Positions 53,158 through 62,600 are shown, counted from the stretch's first letter. The stretch: 64,000 nt of DNA from Lachnospiraceae bacterium (GCA_017938315.1 JAGBBV010000032.1:1-64000); one strand, 5' to 3'. Notes: generated by a model not told the origin, from the letters alone. Numbers and translations are program-made.

Positions 53158-54294
53158 TTATAAATAAGAACTTACAAGATTAATAATCAGCCCGCCCGCA
53201 ATAACCGAAGCAATCTGTCCGGATACATTGGCTCCCGCAGCGTGCATAATCAGAATATTCTGGGAATCTTCCTGCAGTGCCATTTTTTGTACCACGCGGG
53301 AAGACATGGGAAAAGCTGAAATTCCGGCGGCTCCAATCATGGGGTTTATTTTTTCTTTTAAGAAAAGATTCATGAGTTTTGCAAATAATACACCGCCTAT
53401 GGTATCAAATATAAAAGCAAGAAGACCAATTCCCATAATCAGTATCGTGTCAATCTGAACAAAAGATTCTGCCTGCATACTGAAAGCGATGGTAATACCA
53501 AGGAGTAATGTAATAAGGTTTGAAAGAATATTCTGTGCAGCATCGGAGAGCGTACCTAAGACACCACATTCACGAATCAGGTTACCGAACATTAAAAAAC
53601 CAACCAGTGCAACCGAAGAGGGGGCAATCAGTCCCACGATAAATGTAACTACAATGGGAAAGGCAATCCGCATTTGTTTAGAAACCGTACCCGGCTGATA
53701 ATTCATACGGATACACCGTTCTTTTTTTGTGGTAACGAGTCTGATAGCGAAAGGCTGTACAATAGGAACCAGTGCCATATAAGAGTAAGCAGCCACGGCA
53801 ATTGCACCTATGTAGTTAGATTTCAGCATTTGCGAAACTAAAATTGAGGTAGGTCCGTCAGCGGCACCGATAATACCGATGGAAGCTGCATCTTTTAAAT
53901 CAAATCCGAGAAGTACCGCAATGCAGATGGCAACAAAGATGCCGAACTGTGCTGCCGCACCGAATAAGAACATAACCGGGTTAGAGAGAAGCGGTCCGAA
54001 ATCAATCATGGCACCGATGCCGATAAACAGAAGAATCGGTAAAGCTTCCGAAGCTTCAATGCCTACATGGAAAAGCCATTCGATAATGCCGTTTGTTTCA
54101 CCGATACCGGCAATATTCTGATTCAAAACACCGGTAGCGGGAAGGTTTACCAGTAGGGCACCGAATCCCATGGGGAGAAGCAGTGCAGGCTCATACTGCT
54201 TTTTGACAGCAAGATAAATAAGCAATAATCCAATGAAATACATAACAATTTGTTGCCAGGTAACAGATAATAAACCATTTACCAGAAAATCCAT
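53158..54294 (-). CDS. Sodium ion-translocating decarboxylase, beta subunit (OadB/GcdB/MmdB family)
   Basis: The 378-residue protein has about ten hydrophobic segments and the family motifs GIGAMIDFGPLLSNPVMFLFGAAAQ, IIGAADGPTSI (with the aspartate tied to Na+ translocation) and the C-terminal NVSGQIASVIAGG. Such subunits couple decarboxylation of a biotin-bound carboxyl group to sodium export. The alpha (carboxyltransferase) and biotin subunits are not encoded in the window, so the partners must lie elsewhere. A structured leader with a terminator precedes the gene. Confidence 0.94.
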   Translation of the reverse strand: MDFLVNGLLSVTWQQIVMYFIGLLLIYLAVKKQYEPALLLPMGFGALLVNLPATGVLNQNIAGIGETNGIIEWLFHVGIEASEALPILLFIGIGAMIDFGPLLSNPVMFLFGAAAQFGIFVAICIAVLLGFDLKDAASIGIIGAADGPTSILVSQMLKSNYIGAIAVAAYSYMALVPIVQPFAIRLVTTKKERCIRMNYQPGTVSKQMRIAFPIVVTFIVGLIAPSSVALVGFLMFGNLIRECGVLGTLSDAAQNILSNLITLLLGITIAFSMQAESFVQIDTILIMGIGLLAFIFDTIGGVLFAKLMNLFLKEKINPMIGAAGISAFPMSSRVVQKMALQEDSQNILIMHAAGANVSGQIASVIAGGLIINLVSSYL

Positions 54295-54333
54295 AATTAT
54301 TCCTCCTAAAAAAAGATATTGTCGGTTTCCGAC

Positions 54334-54457
54334 AAAAAAAGACTTTTACTGCAGAATTGTTTCTGCAATAAAAGTCTTGCCATTTCAACTTTAAGCGGGG
54401 CTTATAACCCGTAGTGACGCCTAAAATACATCGGTGGATTGCCGGCTACTCCCTTTT
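54334..54457 (-). promoter_or_regulatory. Structured leader with terminator before the decarboxylase gene (candidate riboswitch, class unassigned)
   Basis: On the reverse strand the RNA begins AAAAGGGAGTAGCCGGC and ends GGCAAGACTTTT. AAAAG (54457-54453) can pair with CTTTT (54374-54370) to close the domain; inside are stems GTAGCC/GGC..CTAC and CGGG/CCCG. The CTTTT strand also forms the base of a terminator (CTGCAATAAAAGTCTT with AAGACTTTTACTGCAG and a seven-T run). The two structures exclude each other, which is riboswitch logic with ligand turning expression on. The AAGGGAGTAG opening and CAAGAC closing resemble the Mn2+-sensing yybP-ykoY class, but the core does not match what I recall. 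Confidence 0.65.
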
Positions 54458-54601
54458 ACACTGAAATCTATGTAAGATTACATTTTGATTATAGTTAATT
54501 TATATGCAAAAATCCCGTAAAAAATGCGTTAAGAAAGAAAAGATAGCAGATTACCCGGAAGAGGAAGAAGATGATTTGTGATTTCGGGATATCAAATTAA
54601 G

Positions 54602-54630
54602 TTGACATAGGAAAAGAATAAGTTTATGCT
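54602..54630 (+). promoter_or_regulatory. Promoter of the MFS transporter gene
   Basis: TTGACA (54602-54607) and TATGCT (54625-54630) are 17 bp apart. The transcript has a leader of about 180 bases that includes a short open frame. Confidence 0.6.
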
Positions 54631-54661
54631 GATAATATAATCAATAAAAAAGGAAAAGATT

Positions 54662-54718
54662 ATGTATTGGACAATGAGAAATCTTCAACTGAAAAAAGGT
54701 TACATTTATCTCCCTTAG
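54662..54718 (+). CDS. Possible 18-residue leader peptide before the MFS gene
   Basis: An ATG at 54662 follows AAAGGAAAAG and encodes MYWTMRNLQLKKGYIYLP, ending at TAG 54716-54718. Its last codons run into a small inverted repeat (TCTCCC with GGGGGA) and a GGG...CCC-ATTTTT segment, which could work as an attenuator. Such leader peptides precede several drug-inducible transporters and methylases. Only the position and ribosome binding site support it. Confidence 0.3.
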   Translation: MYWTMRNLQLKKGYIYLP

Positions 54719-54815
54719 GGGGATAGTGCGCCCATTTTTAGGAAGGTTTGCATTATCTCCTTATCATTTTGAAACAGATAACTTCTGTAAGAAATTAGAT
54801 AAAGGAGATTTTTTT

Positions 54816-55946
54816 ATGTTTAAAATTAAGAAACAAATAAACTTATTATATATTACTTCCATGCTGGGAAACCTGTCGGTTACAGGTGCATGGGTAGCGA
54901 TTTTGGCGGTTAGAGGTTTTTCCCTTGTAGAAATTGGTATAGCGGAAACCGTATTTCATATTACCAGTCTGATATTTGAGATTCCTTCCGGCATATTAGC
55001 AGATAGGTATGGTAGAAAAAGAATGCTGATGGTAAGTCACATTATGGCAGTTATTGGCAATCTGATTATGGTGTTTTCCAAAGGACTTGGTTTGGTGTGT
55101 TTGTCTTTTGTTTTCCATGCGCTGAATTACAATTTTGCATCCGGTTCCGGTGATGCACTTGCATATGATTCATTAAAAAGTGTAAACGAAGAAGATAAGT
55201 ATGAAGCTTATTTTTCCAATCAGATGATTATTTATCGAATCGGAAGCGGGATTTCTACCTTGTGTGCAGGAATGGCTTTTTGGATGGGATATCAGATGGC
55301 ATATTTTGTTAGTGCACTTACCCATGTGGTTACAATGGTTGTTACGAGCGGATTGGTAGAAATCAAAATAGATGAGAAAACGCAGGAAAAGAATTCTGAA
55401 GGTAATCCGACAAATGCTATCGGTATTATCTGTCAGATGATAAGCGGTATGGCAAAGCATTTTATAGAAAGTATCCGCTTTTTAAAAAGAAACGGCAGAG
55501 CAACAAGGCTGATGTTTGCCAACTCTTTTGTTGGAGCCATAGACGTTTTACTTCTTTTCTTTTTACAGGCAAAACTTACCTCTGTTGGACTGGCCGATTG
55601 GAGATTGGGAATTGCACTGCTTATCATGGAACTGGGTGGAATTGTTGGCTCACGGATTATCTTAAAGGCCAAAGCTGTAAGATACATAAAGATATATATG
55701 ATGTGTGGATTAGGCGTTGGGGCGGGTGTGTTGTTGGAACACTCCGGACTGATAGTAATTATGGTTTTGGGAGGGGTTTTATCTGCCATGGCAGATGATG
55801 CCCTGCAGGTGAGAACAGATGCACTTTTGCAGGACATGTTTCCCTCTGAGCAGAGAGCGACTTTGATTTCCATGTCATCCTTTACCTTTTCGGTTATTAT
55901 GATTGTATTGTCACCACTTGCGGGATATTTCTTTTCAATTTGGTAA
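54816..55946 (+). CDS. MFS transporter (multidrug/tetracycline-exporter-like)
   Basis: From the ATG at 54816 (AAAGGAG upstream) the protein has 376 residues and about twelve hydrophobic segments. The MFS loop motif ADRYGRKRMLM is after helix 2, and a DALAYDSLKSV segment typical of this family of small exporters follows helix 4. The substrate is not known. The upstream in-frame extension to 54726 is unlikely, as it overlaps the leader and has no ribosome binding site. Confidence 0.88.
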   Translation: MFKIKKQINLLYITSMLGNLSVTGAWVAILAVRGFSLVEIGIAETVFHITSLIFEIPSGILADRYGRKRMLMVSHIMAVIGNLIMVFSKGLGLVCLSFVFHALNYNFASGSGDALAYDSLKSVNEEDKYEAYFSNQMIIYRIGSGISTLCAGMAFWMGYQMAYFVSALTHVVTMVVTSGLVEIKIDEKTQEKNSEGNPTNAIGIICQMISGMAKHFIESIRFLKRNGRATRLMFANSFVGAIDVLLLFFLQAKLTSVGLADWRLGIALLIMELGGIVGSRIILKAKAVRYIKIYMMCGLGVGAGVLLEHSGLIVIMVLGGVLSAMADDALQVRTDALLQDMFPSEQRATLISMSSFTFSVIMIVLSPLAGYFFSIW

Positions 55947-55994
55947 ATGTGTGATAAATAAAGAAACAATCTGAAAGTTACCCCTTGACAAATA

Positions 55995-56023
55995 TTGCTT
56001 GAATGGTGTAATTTTGGTATAGT
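55995..56023 (+). promoter_or_regulatory. Promoter of the ileS T-box transcript
   Basis: TTGCTT (55995-56000) and TATAGT (56018-56023) are 17 bp apart, about 20 bp before the T-box stem I. Confidence 0.6.
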
Positions 56024-56040
56024 ATGAAGAAACTACATAA

Positions 56041-56305
56041 AAGCATTGACGAAGACAGTAACTGATTTTCCAAACGTCACAGCGAGCCGGAGATGGTGCA
56101 AGTCCGGTATTAGTAAGAAATCAGCGAATATCACTTCTGAGCTGCGAGCCGAACACTATTTTGCAAGTAGGTCACGCCGGTATTCCCCCGTTAAAGGAAG
56201 CCATATTCAACCGTATCTCACAGATAATAGATTCGGCGCGTATGATGTAACAGGTGGTAGCGAGTATATTTTAGCCTCGTCCTTTTACAGGACGGGGCTT
56301 TTTAT
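56041..56305 (+). promoter_or_regulatory. T-box riboswitch (isoleucine-specific) with terminator
   Basis: The leader has a long stem I with the specifier loop GAATATCAC, in which ATC (56130-56132) is an isoleucine codon. The T-box motif AGGTGGTAGCG is at 56252-56262; its TGGT pairs with the ACCA end of uncharged tRNA-Ile, whose discriminator base is A. The terminator is AGCCTCGTCC (56273-56282) and GGACGGGGCT (56290-56299), with a T run. Uncharged tRNA-Ile should favour the antiterminator and raise IleRS synthesis. Confidence 0.95.
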
Positions 56306-56328
56306 TTTGAAAGAAAGGACGAACAAAA

Positions 56329-59300
56329 ATGTATCAAAAAGTATCCACTAACCTGAATTTTGTAGATCGTGAAAAAGACATCGAAAAATTCTGGCGCGAC
56401 AATGACATTTTCAAAAAGAGTATGGAAAACCGTAAAGAAGGCCCTACTTATACCTTCTATGACGGACCTCCTACGGCAAACGGTAAGCCTCACATCGGAC
56501 ACGTGCTTACCCGTGTAATTAAAGATATGATTCCCAGATACCGTACCATGAAAGGTTACATGGTTCCCCGTAAGGCAGGCTGGGATACACACGGACTTCC
56601 TGTTGAGTTGGAAGTAGAAAAGTTACTCGGACTTGACGGTAAGGAACAGATTGAAGAATATGGACTTGATCCCTTTATCGATAAGTGTAAGGAAAGTGTT
56701 TGGAAATACAAAGGTATGTGGGAGGATTTCTCCGGCACTGTTGGTTTCTGGGCAGACATGGATGACCCTTATGTAACTTATCATGATGACTTCATCGAGT
56801 CCGAATGGTGGGCTTTAAAGCAGATTTGGGATAAGAAGCTTTTGTACAAAGGCTTTAAGATTGTACCTTACTGCCCCCGCTGTGGTACTCCCTTATCTTC
56901 CCACGAAGTAGCACAAGGATATAAGGCTGTTAAGGAACGTTCTGCAGTTGTTCGTTTCAAGGTAGTAGGTGAAGATGCTTATTTCCTTGCATGGACAACA
57001 ACCCCTTGGACACTTCCTTCCAACGTGGCACTTTGTGTAAACCCGGAAGAAACCTATGTAAAAGTAAAAGCAGCTGATGGATTTACTTACTACATGGCAC
57101 AGGCGCTTCTTGACAACGTACTGGGCAGTCTCGCGCAGGAAGGTGAAAAAGCTTATGAAGTGCTTGAAACTTATGTAGGTAAAGATTTAGAATACAAAGA
57201 ATATGAACCTCTCTTTGCATGTGCAGGAGAAGCTGCTGCAAAGCAGCACAAGAAAGGTCACTATGTAACCTGTGACGGTTATGTAACCATGTCAGACGGT
57301 ACCGGTATCGTTCATATTGCACCTGCATTCGGTGAAGACGATGCCCAGGTAGGACGTAAATATGACCTGCCCTTTGTACAGTTTGTTGACGGCGCAGGTA
57401 ATATGACAGAGGAAACTGCTTATGCAGGCAAGTTTGTAAAGGATGCCGACAAGGATATCCTTGTTGATTTGGATAAAGAAGGCAAATTGTTCTCAGCGCC
57501 TAAATTCGAGCATGATTATCCATTCTGTTGGAGATGTGATACTCCCCTTATTTACTACGCAAGAGAATCCTGGTTCATCAAGATGACAGCAGTTCGTGAT
57601 GATTTGGTTCGTAATAATAAAACCGTAAACTGGATTCCTGAATCTATTGGTGAAGGACGTTTCGGTAACTGGCTTGAAAATATTCAGGATTGGGGACTTT
57701 CTCGTGACCGTTACTGGGGTACCCCTCTTAATATCTGGGAATGTGAGGATTGCGGACATCAGGAAGCAATCGGTTCCCGCGCACAGTTAGAAGAGATGAG
57801 CGGCAACCCTGAAGCGAAGACAGTAGAACTACACAGACCCTACATTGATGCTATTACCTGTACTTGCCCGAAGTGCGGTAAAACCATGAAGAGAGTGCCG
57901 GAAGTAATTGACTGTTGGTTTGACTCCGGGGCAATGCCTTTTGCACAGCATCATTATCCCTTTGAAAATAAAGACCTGTTCGAGGCACAGTTCCCCGCAC
58001 AGTTTATTTCCGAAGCTGTTGACCAGACAAGAGGTTGGTTCTACTCACTTATGGCAGAATCCACATTATTATTTAATAAGGCTCCTTACGAAAACGTAAT
58101 TGTATTGGGACATGTGCAGGATGAAAACGGACAGAAGATGAGTAAGAGTAAGGGAAATGCAGTAGATCCCTTTGATGCACTTTCCACTTACGGTGCAGAT
58201 GCAATCAGATGGTATTTCTACATCAACTCCGCACCTTGGCTTCCTAACCGTTTCCACGGCAAGGCAGTGCAGGAGGGACAGCGTAAGTTCTTAGGAACCC
58301 TTTGGAATACCTATGCATTCTTTGTACTCTATGCTAACATTGATAATTTCGATGCAACCAAGTATGCACTTGAATATGATAAACTTCCTGTAATGGATAA
58401 GTGGTTACTTTCCAAGTTAAATACCGCTATCAAGGAAGTGGACGATAACTTAAACAACTACAGAATTCCCGAAGCGGCAAGAGTTCTCGATAACTTTGTG
58501 GACGAAATGAGTAACTGGTATGTCCGCCGTTGCCGTGAACGTTTCTGGGCAAAGGGCATGGAGCAGGATAAGATTAATGCTTACATGACACTGTATACTG
58601 CACTTGTGGAAATCAGTAAGGCAGCAGCACCTATGGTGCCTTTCATGACAGAAGAAATTTATTTGAATCTCGTAAAGAGTGTCAATGCAGAGGCTCCGGA
58701 AAGTATTCATTTGTGTGACTTTCCCGCTGTCAACGAAAACATGATTGACAAGAAGTTAGAAGAGAGCATGGACGCGGTACTTAAGATGGTTGTTATGGGA
58801 CGTGCGGCACGTAACGCGGCAAATATCAAGAATCGTCAGCCTATCGGAACCATGTTTGTTAAAGCGGACACTACACTTGATGAGTTCTTTAAAGAGATTA
58901 TTGAAGATGAACTTAACGTGAAGGCAGTAACATTTACTGATGATGTCAGAGACTTTACAAGCTACAGCTTTAAGCCTCAGCTTAAGACAGTAGGTCCCAA
59001 GTATGGCAAGCAGCTTGGTGGTATCAAGGAATATTTGGGAAGCCTTGACGGCAATGCTGCCATGGATGAACTGAAGGCAAAGGGTGCACTGGTATTTGAC
59101 GTAAACGGCACAGAAGTTTCTCTTGCGGAAGAAGATTTACTCATTGAAATGAGCCAGAAGGAAGGTTATGTATCTGAAGCAGATAATTATGTAACGGTTG
59201 TACTGGATACCAACCTGACAGAAGAACTTATTGAAGAAGGATTTGTTTACGAAGTTATCAGTAAAATCCAGACCATGCGTAAGGATGCAGACTTTGAAGT

Positions 59301-59484
59301 AATGGATCATATCAAAGTAAGCATCAGCGGTAATCAGAAGCTTTCTGACATTGTGATGGCAAATGAAAAAGCTATCTCCGAAAAAGTATTAGCAGACGCG
59401 ATACTTAAGGATGAAACCTTATCTGTCAGCAAGGAATGGAATGTAAACGGAGAAACCGTAACAATCGGTGTGGAAAAAGTGTAA
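56329..59484 (+). CDS. ileS: Isoleucine--tRNA ligase (type 2-like)
   Basis: The 1051-residue class I synthetase has PPTANGKPHIGHVLTR (HIGH motif), WTTTPWTLPSNVAL in the editing domain, two CxxC-type metal sites in the insertion (CPRCGTPL and later CPKCGKTM), and NGQKMSKSKGNAVDPFD (KMSKS motif). The length and motif forms fit the eukaryote-like IleRS2 group rather than the roughly 930-residue bacterial IleRS1. IleRS2 enzymes are generally less sensitive to mupirocin. The start follows AGAAAGGA and the T-box terminator. Confidence 0.97.
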   Translation: MYQKVSTNLNFVDREKDIEKFWRDNDIFKKSMENRKEGPTYTFYDGPPTANGKPHIGHVLTRVIKDMIPRYRTMKGYMVPRKAGWDTHGLPVELEVEKLLGLDGKEQIEEYGLDPFIDKCKESVWKYKGMWEDFSGTVGFWADMDDPYVTYHDDFIESEWWALKQIWDKKLLYKGFKIVPYCPRCGTPLSSHEVAQGYKAVKERSAVVRFKVVGEDAYFLAWTTTPWTLPSNVALCVNPEETYVKVKAADGFTYYMAQALLDNVLGSLAQEGEKAYEVLETYVGKDLEYKEYEPLFACAGEAAAKQHKKGHYVTCDGYVTMSDGTGIVHIAPAFGEDDAQVGRKYDLPFVQFVDGAGNMTEETAYAGKFVKDADKDILVDLDKEGKLFSAPKFEHDYPFCWRCDTPLIYYARESWFIKMTAVRDDLVRNNKTVNWIPESIGEGRFGNWLENIQDWGLSRDRYWGTPLNIWECEDCGHQEAIGSRAQLEEMSGNPEAKTVELHRPYIDAITCTCPKCGKTMKRVPEVIDCWFDSGAMPFAQHHYPFENKDLFEAQFPAQFISEAVDQTRGWFYSLMAESTLLFNKAPYENVIVLGHVQDENGQKMSKSKGNAVDPFDALSTYGADAIRWYFYINSAPWLPNRFHGKAVQEGQRKFLGTLWNTYAFFVLYANIDNFDATKYALEYDKLPVMDKWLLSKLNTAIKEVDDNLNNYRIPEAARVLDNFVDEMSNWYVRRCRERFWAKGMEQDKINAYMTLYTALVEISKAAAPMVPFMTEEIYLNLVKSVNAEAPESIHLCDFPAVNENMIDKKLEESMDAVLKMVVMGRAARNAANIKNRQPIGTMFVKADTTLDEFFKEIIEDELNVKAVTFTDDVRDFTSYSFKPQLKTVGPKYGKQLGGIKEYLGSLDGNAAMDELKAKGALVFDVNGTEVSLAEEDLLIEMSQKEGYVSEADNYVTVVLDTNLTEELIEEGFVYEVISKIQTMRKDADFEVMDHIKVSISGNQKLSDIVMANEKAISEKVLADAILKDETLSVSKEWNVNGETVTIGVEKV

Positions 59485-59495
59485 AAAATAATAGC

Positions 59496-59528
59496 GGGGT
59501 GCAGATGTTTTGAAAGACAGCTGCACCC
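59496..59528 (+). other. Hairpin after ileS (weak terminator)
   Basis: GGGGTGCAG (59496-59504) pairs with CTGCACCC (59521-59528); only TTGTGATTTG follows. It probably marks the 3' end of ileS mRNA but is not a strong intrinsic terminator. Confidence 0.6.
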
Positions 59529-59557
59529 TTGTGATTTGTGGTTTCATATAGTATAAT
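59529..59557 (+). promoter_or_regulatory. Promoter of the glycogen phosphorylase gene
   Basis: TTGTGA (59529-59534) and a perfect TATAAT (59552-59557) are 17 bp apart, directly after the ileS hairpin. Confidence 0.65.
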
Positions 59558-59601
59558 AGTACTTAAGCCTTATAAAAATACTATAATTTCGGAGGTAGAA
59601 T

Positions 59602-62085
59602 ATGGCTAAAAAAACTACACCGGCACTTACTTCCTTTGACAAAGAGTTATTCAAAAGAAGCGTGCTCTATAACGTAAAAACTTTATACAGAAAAACTTTG
59701 GAAGAAGCAACACCTCAGCAGATTTTCCAGGCGGTTGCTTATGCGATTAAGGATGCGGTTGTTGACAACTGGATGACAACACAGCAGGAATATGAAAAAC
59801 AGGACCCTAAAACAGTGTACTATTTGTCCATGGAATTCTTAATGGGACGTGCACTTGGAAATAATATTATCAATTTGCAGGCATATAAGCCGGTAAAGGA
59901 AGCCCTTGATGAATTGGGCGTTGATTTGAACATAGTGGAAGACCAGGAGCCTGATGCGGCCCTTGGTAACGGTGGTCTGGGAAGACTTGCAGCATGCTTT
60001 CTTGACTCTCTTGCAACCTTAGGTTATGCAGCTTACGGATGTGGTATCAGATACCGTTATGGTATGTTCAAGCAGGAAATTAAAGACGGTTATCAGGTAG
60101 AGGTGCCGGATAACTGGCTTGTTGACGGTAATCCCTTTGAACTGAGAAGACCGGAATATGCCAAAGAGGTTAAGTTTGGCGGTTATGTAGGTGTCCGCAC
60201 CGATGAAAACGGAAGAAACCATTATAGCCAGGAAGGCTATCAGAGTGTCAGAGCCATCCCTTATGATCTTCCTATTGTTGGTTATGGTAACGGTATTGTA
60301 AATACTCTTCGTATCTGGGATGCGGAAGCAGTGGAATGCTTCCAGCTTGATTCCTTTGATAAAGGAGATTATCAGAAGGCTGTAGAACAGGCGAACCTTG
60401 CCAGAAATATTGTGGAAGTTCTTTATCCCAATGACAATCACTATGCGGGAAAGGAACTTCGTTTAAAACAACAGTATTTCTTTATTTCCGCATCTGTGCA
60501 GGAAGCAATTGCAAAGTATATGCGTAGGCATGATGATATCCGTAAGTTCCATGAGAAGGTAACCTTCCAGTTAAATGATACCCATCCTACGGTTGCGGTT
60601 GCGGAGCTGATGAGAATCTTAATGGATGAATATTTCCTTACATGGGATGAGGCGTGGGAAGTAACTACTAAGACCTGTGCTTATACCAACCATACCATTA
60701 TGTCAGAAGCTTTGGAAAAATGGCCGATTGAGTTGTTCTCAAGACTGCTTCCCAGAGTATATCAGATTATTGAAGAGATTAACCGCAGATTCATTGAGAA
60801 GATACAGCAGATGTATCCCGGTAATCAGGAAAAGGTCCGCAAGATGGCAATTATTTATGATGGTCAGGTAAAAATGGCACATCTTGCCATTGCAGCCGGC
60901 TATTCCGTAAATGGTGTTGCGAGACTTCATACCGAAATTTTAAAGAATCAGGAACTGAAAGATTTCTATGAAATGATGCCTGAGAAGTTTAATAACAAAA
61001 CAAATGGTATCACGCAGAGACGTTTCCTGCTTCACGGAAATCCCCTTCTTGCAGATTGGGTGACAGCTCATGTGGGAGATGACTGGATTACAGACCTTCC
61101 TAAGATTAATAAATTAAAAGTATATGCAGATGATGAAAAGTCACAGCAGGAATTCATGAATATCAAATATCAGAATAAGGTCCGTCTTGCACAGTATATC
61201 AAAGAACATAACGGCATTGATGTAGATCCCCGTTCGATCTTTGACGTACAGGTTAAGAGACTTCATGAATATAAGCGTCAGCTCCTTAACATCTTACATG
61301 TAATGTACTTATATAATCAGTTAAAAGATCATCCGGAGATGGAATTCTATCCCAGAACCTTTATCTTTGGTGCAAAAGCAGCAGCAGGTTATTATAATGC
61401 CAAGATGACCATTAAGCTGATTAATTCCGTAGCGGATGTGGTAAATAATGACCCTGCCATTAACGGAAAGATTAAAGTGGTATTTATTGAAAATTACAGA
61501 GTATCCAACGCAGAAATGATTTTTGCGGCAGCAGATGTTTCCGAACAGATTTCCACAGCAAGTAAGGAAGCTTCCGGTACGGGAAACATGAAGTTCATGT
61601 TAAACGGTGCCCTTACTATCGGAACCATGGACGGTGCCAACGTAGAAATCGTAGAAGAAGTAGGAACAGAAAATGCATTCATTTTCGGTCTTTCCTCAGA
61701 TGAGGTTATCCATTTTGAAAACTATGGTGGATATGACCCTAATGAAATTTTCAATAATGACCCGGATGTGAGAAGAGTGCTCATGCAGCTCATTAACGGA
61801 ACCTATTCCCCGAATGATCCTGACAGATTCAGAACTCTTTATAACTCATTATTAAATACCATCAGCACATCCAAGGCGGATACTTACTTTATCCTGAAAG
61901 ATTTCAAGGCGTATGCAGCAGCCCAGAAGAGAGTGGAAGAAGCATACCGCAATGAAAGCGGCTGGGCAAAGAGTGCTATCTTAAATGTAGCATGTTGCGG
62001 TAAGTTTACATCTGACAGAACCATTCAGGAATATGTGGATGATATCTGGCACTTGGATAAGGTAGTTTTACCTAAGAAAAAATAA
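59602..62085 (+). CDS. glgP: Glycogen/starch/alpha-glucan phosphorylase
   Basis: The 827-residue protein has the GT35 features: YYLSMEFLMGRALGNNI, EPDAALGNGGLGRLAACFLDSLAT, the RLHEYKRQLLN segment, and PLP-binding lysine 664 in EASGTGNMKFMLNGALTIGTMDGANVEI. It phosphorolyses alpha-1,4-glucans to glucose-1-phosphate. The GGAGG ribosome binding site is good. It is a single-gene unit with its own promoter and terminator, apart from any glg biosynthesis genes. Confidence 0.97.
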   Translation: MAKKTTPALTSFDKELFKRSVLYNVKTLYRKTLEEATPQQIFQAVAYAIKDAVVDNWMTTQQEYEKQDPKTVYYLSMEFLMGRALGNNIINLQAYKPVKEALDELGVDLNIVEDQEPDAALGNGGLGRLAACFLDSLATLGYAAYGCGIRYRYGMFKQEIKDGYQVEVPDNWLVDGNPFELRRPEYAKEVKFGGYVGVRTDENGRNHYSQEGYQSVRAIPYDLPIVGYGNGIVNTLRIWDAEAVECFQLDSFDKGDYQKAVEQANLARNIVEVLYPNDNHYAGKELRLKQQYFFISASVQEAIAKYMRRHDDIRKFHEKVTFQLNDTHPTVAVAELMRILMDEYFLTWDEAWEVTTKTCAYTNHTIMSEALEKWPIELFSRLLPRVYQIIEEINRRFIEKIQQMYPGNQEKVRKMAIIYDGQVKMAHLAIAAGYSVNGVARLHTEILKNQELKDFYEMMPEKFNNKTNGITQRRFLLHGNPLLADWVTAHVGDDWITDLPKINKLKVYADDEKSQQEFMNIKYQNKVRLAQYIKEHNGIDVDPRSIFDVQVKRLHEYKRQLLNILHVMYLYNQLKDHPEMEFYPRTFIFGAKAAAGYYNAKMTIKLINSVADVVNNDPAINGKIKVVFIENYRVSNAEMIFAAADVSEQISTASKEASGTGNMKFMLNGALTIGTMDGANVEIVEEVGTENAFIFGLSSDEVIHFENYGGYDPNEIFNNDPDVRRVLMQLINGTYSPNDPDRFRTLYNSLLNTISTSKADTYFILKDFKAYAAAQKRVEEAYRNESGWAKSAILNVACCGKFTSDRTIQEYVDDIWHLDKVVLPKKK

Positions 62086-62123
62086 TTTTACATTCAAAGA
62101 AGAATGGAAATGTAAAAAAGAAG

Positions 62124-62159
62124 GGGAGTATGCATGTTCAAAATGCATACTCCCTTTTT
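62124..62159 (+). terminator. Intrinsic terminator after glgP
   Basis: GGGAGTATGCAT (62124-62135) pairs perfectly with ATGCATACTCCC (62143-62154), followed by TTTTT. It also may serve the convergent DUF3021 gene. Confidence 0.93.
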
Positions 62160-62174
62160 AGGTGCTATAAATGA

Positions 62175-62600
62175 TTACCGGCTAAGTTTTTTAATTTGTT
62201 CATTTAACCTTTCGGCTTCCCTTTTGTAGTAAAGGCTGAATCCAAACCAGATGAGAAATGCAAAAAGCAGCTCAATGATTACGAAAATAATAATTCCGGA
62301 TATTCCGTATTCTGTAGGAATCCAACCCACAATGGAGGCGGTAATCAGCATAAGCGTACATCCGATTCCCATGTGAATCAATATCTGTAATCCACGTGAT
62401 AATTTTTCATTCTCATAAATGAGAGAGGGAACGGAAAAGCCCAGACTGACGATGACAGTACTCATTGCCATTTTGGTCAGAGACCAGTTTTCCAAAAGAA
62501 AAGTGCCGCCACCAATTGCATCAAATAATACACTACATATTGTAAAAATAGTACATCCGAGAGAAAGTCCCGTTAAAATGGTCTTAAATAATTTGTTCAT
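62175..62600 (-). CDS. DUF3021 family membrane protein
   Basis: The 141-residue protein has four hydrophobic segments (about residues 8-28, 42-62, 72-92 and 100-122) and a basic C-terminal tail (YYKREAERLNEQIKKLSR). DUF3021 genes regularly accompany LytTR-type regulators, as here, and are thought to be membrane partners that control the regulator. The gene follows the LytTR gene by 14 bases. Confidence 0.9.
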   Translation of the reverse strand: MNKLFKTILTGLSLGCTIFTICSVLFDAIGGGTFLLENWSLTKMAMSTVIVSLGFSVPSLIYENEKLSRGLQILIHMGIGCTLMLITASIVGWIPTEYGISGIIIFVIIELLFAFLIWFGFSLYYKREAERLNEQIKKLSR

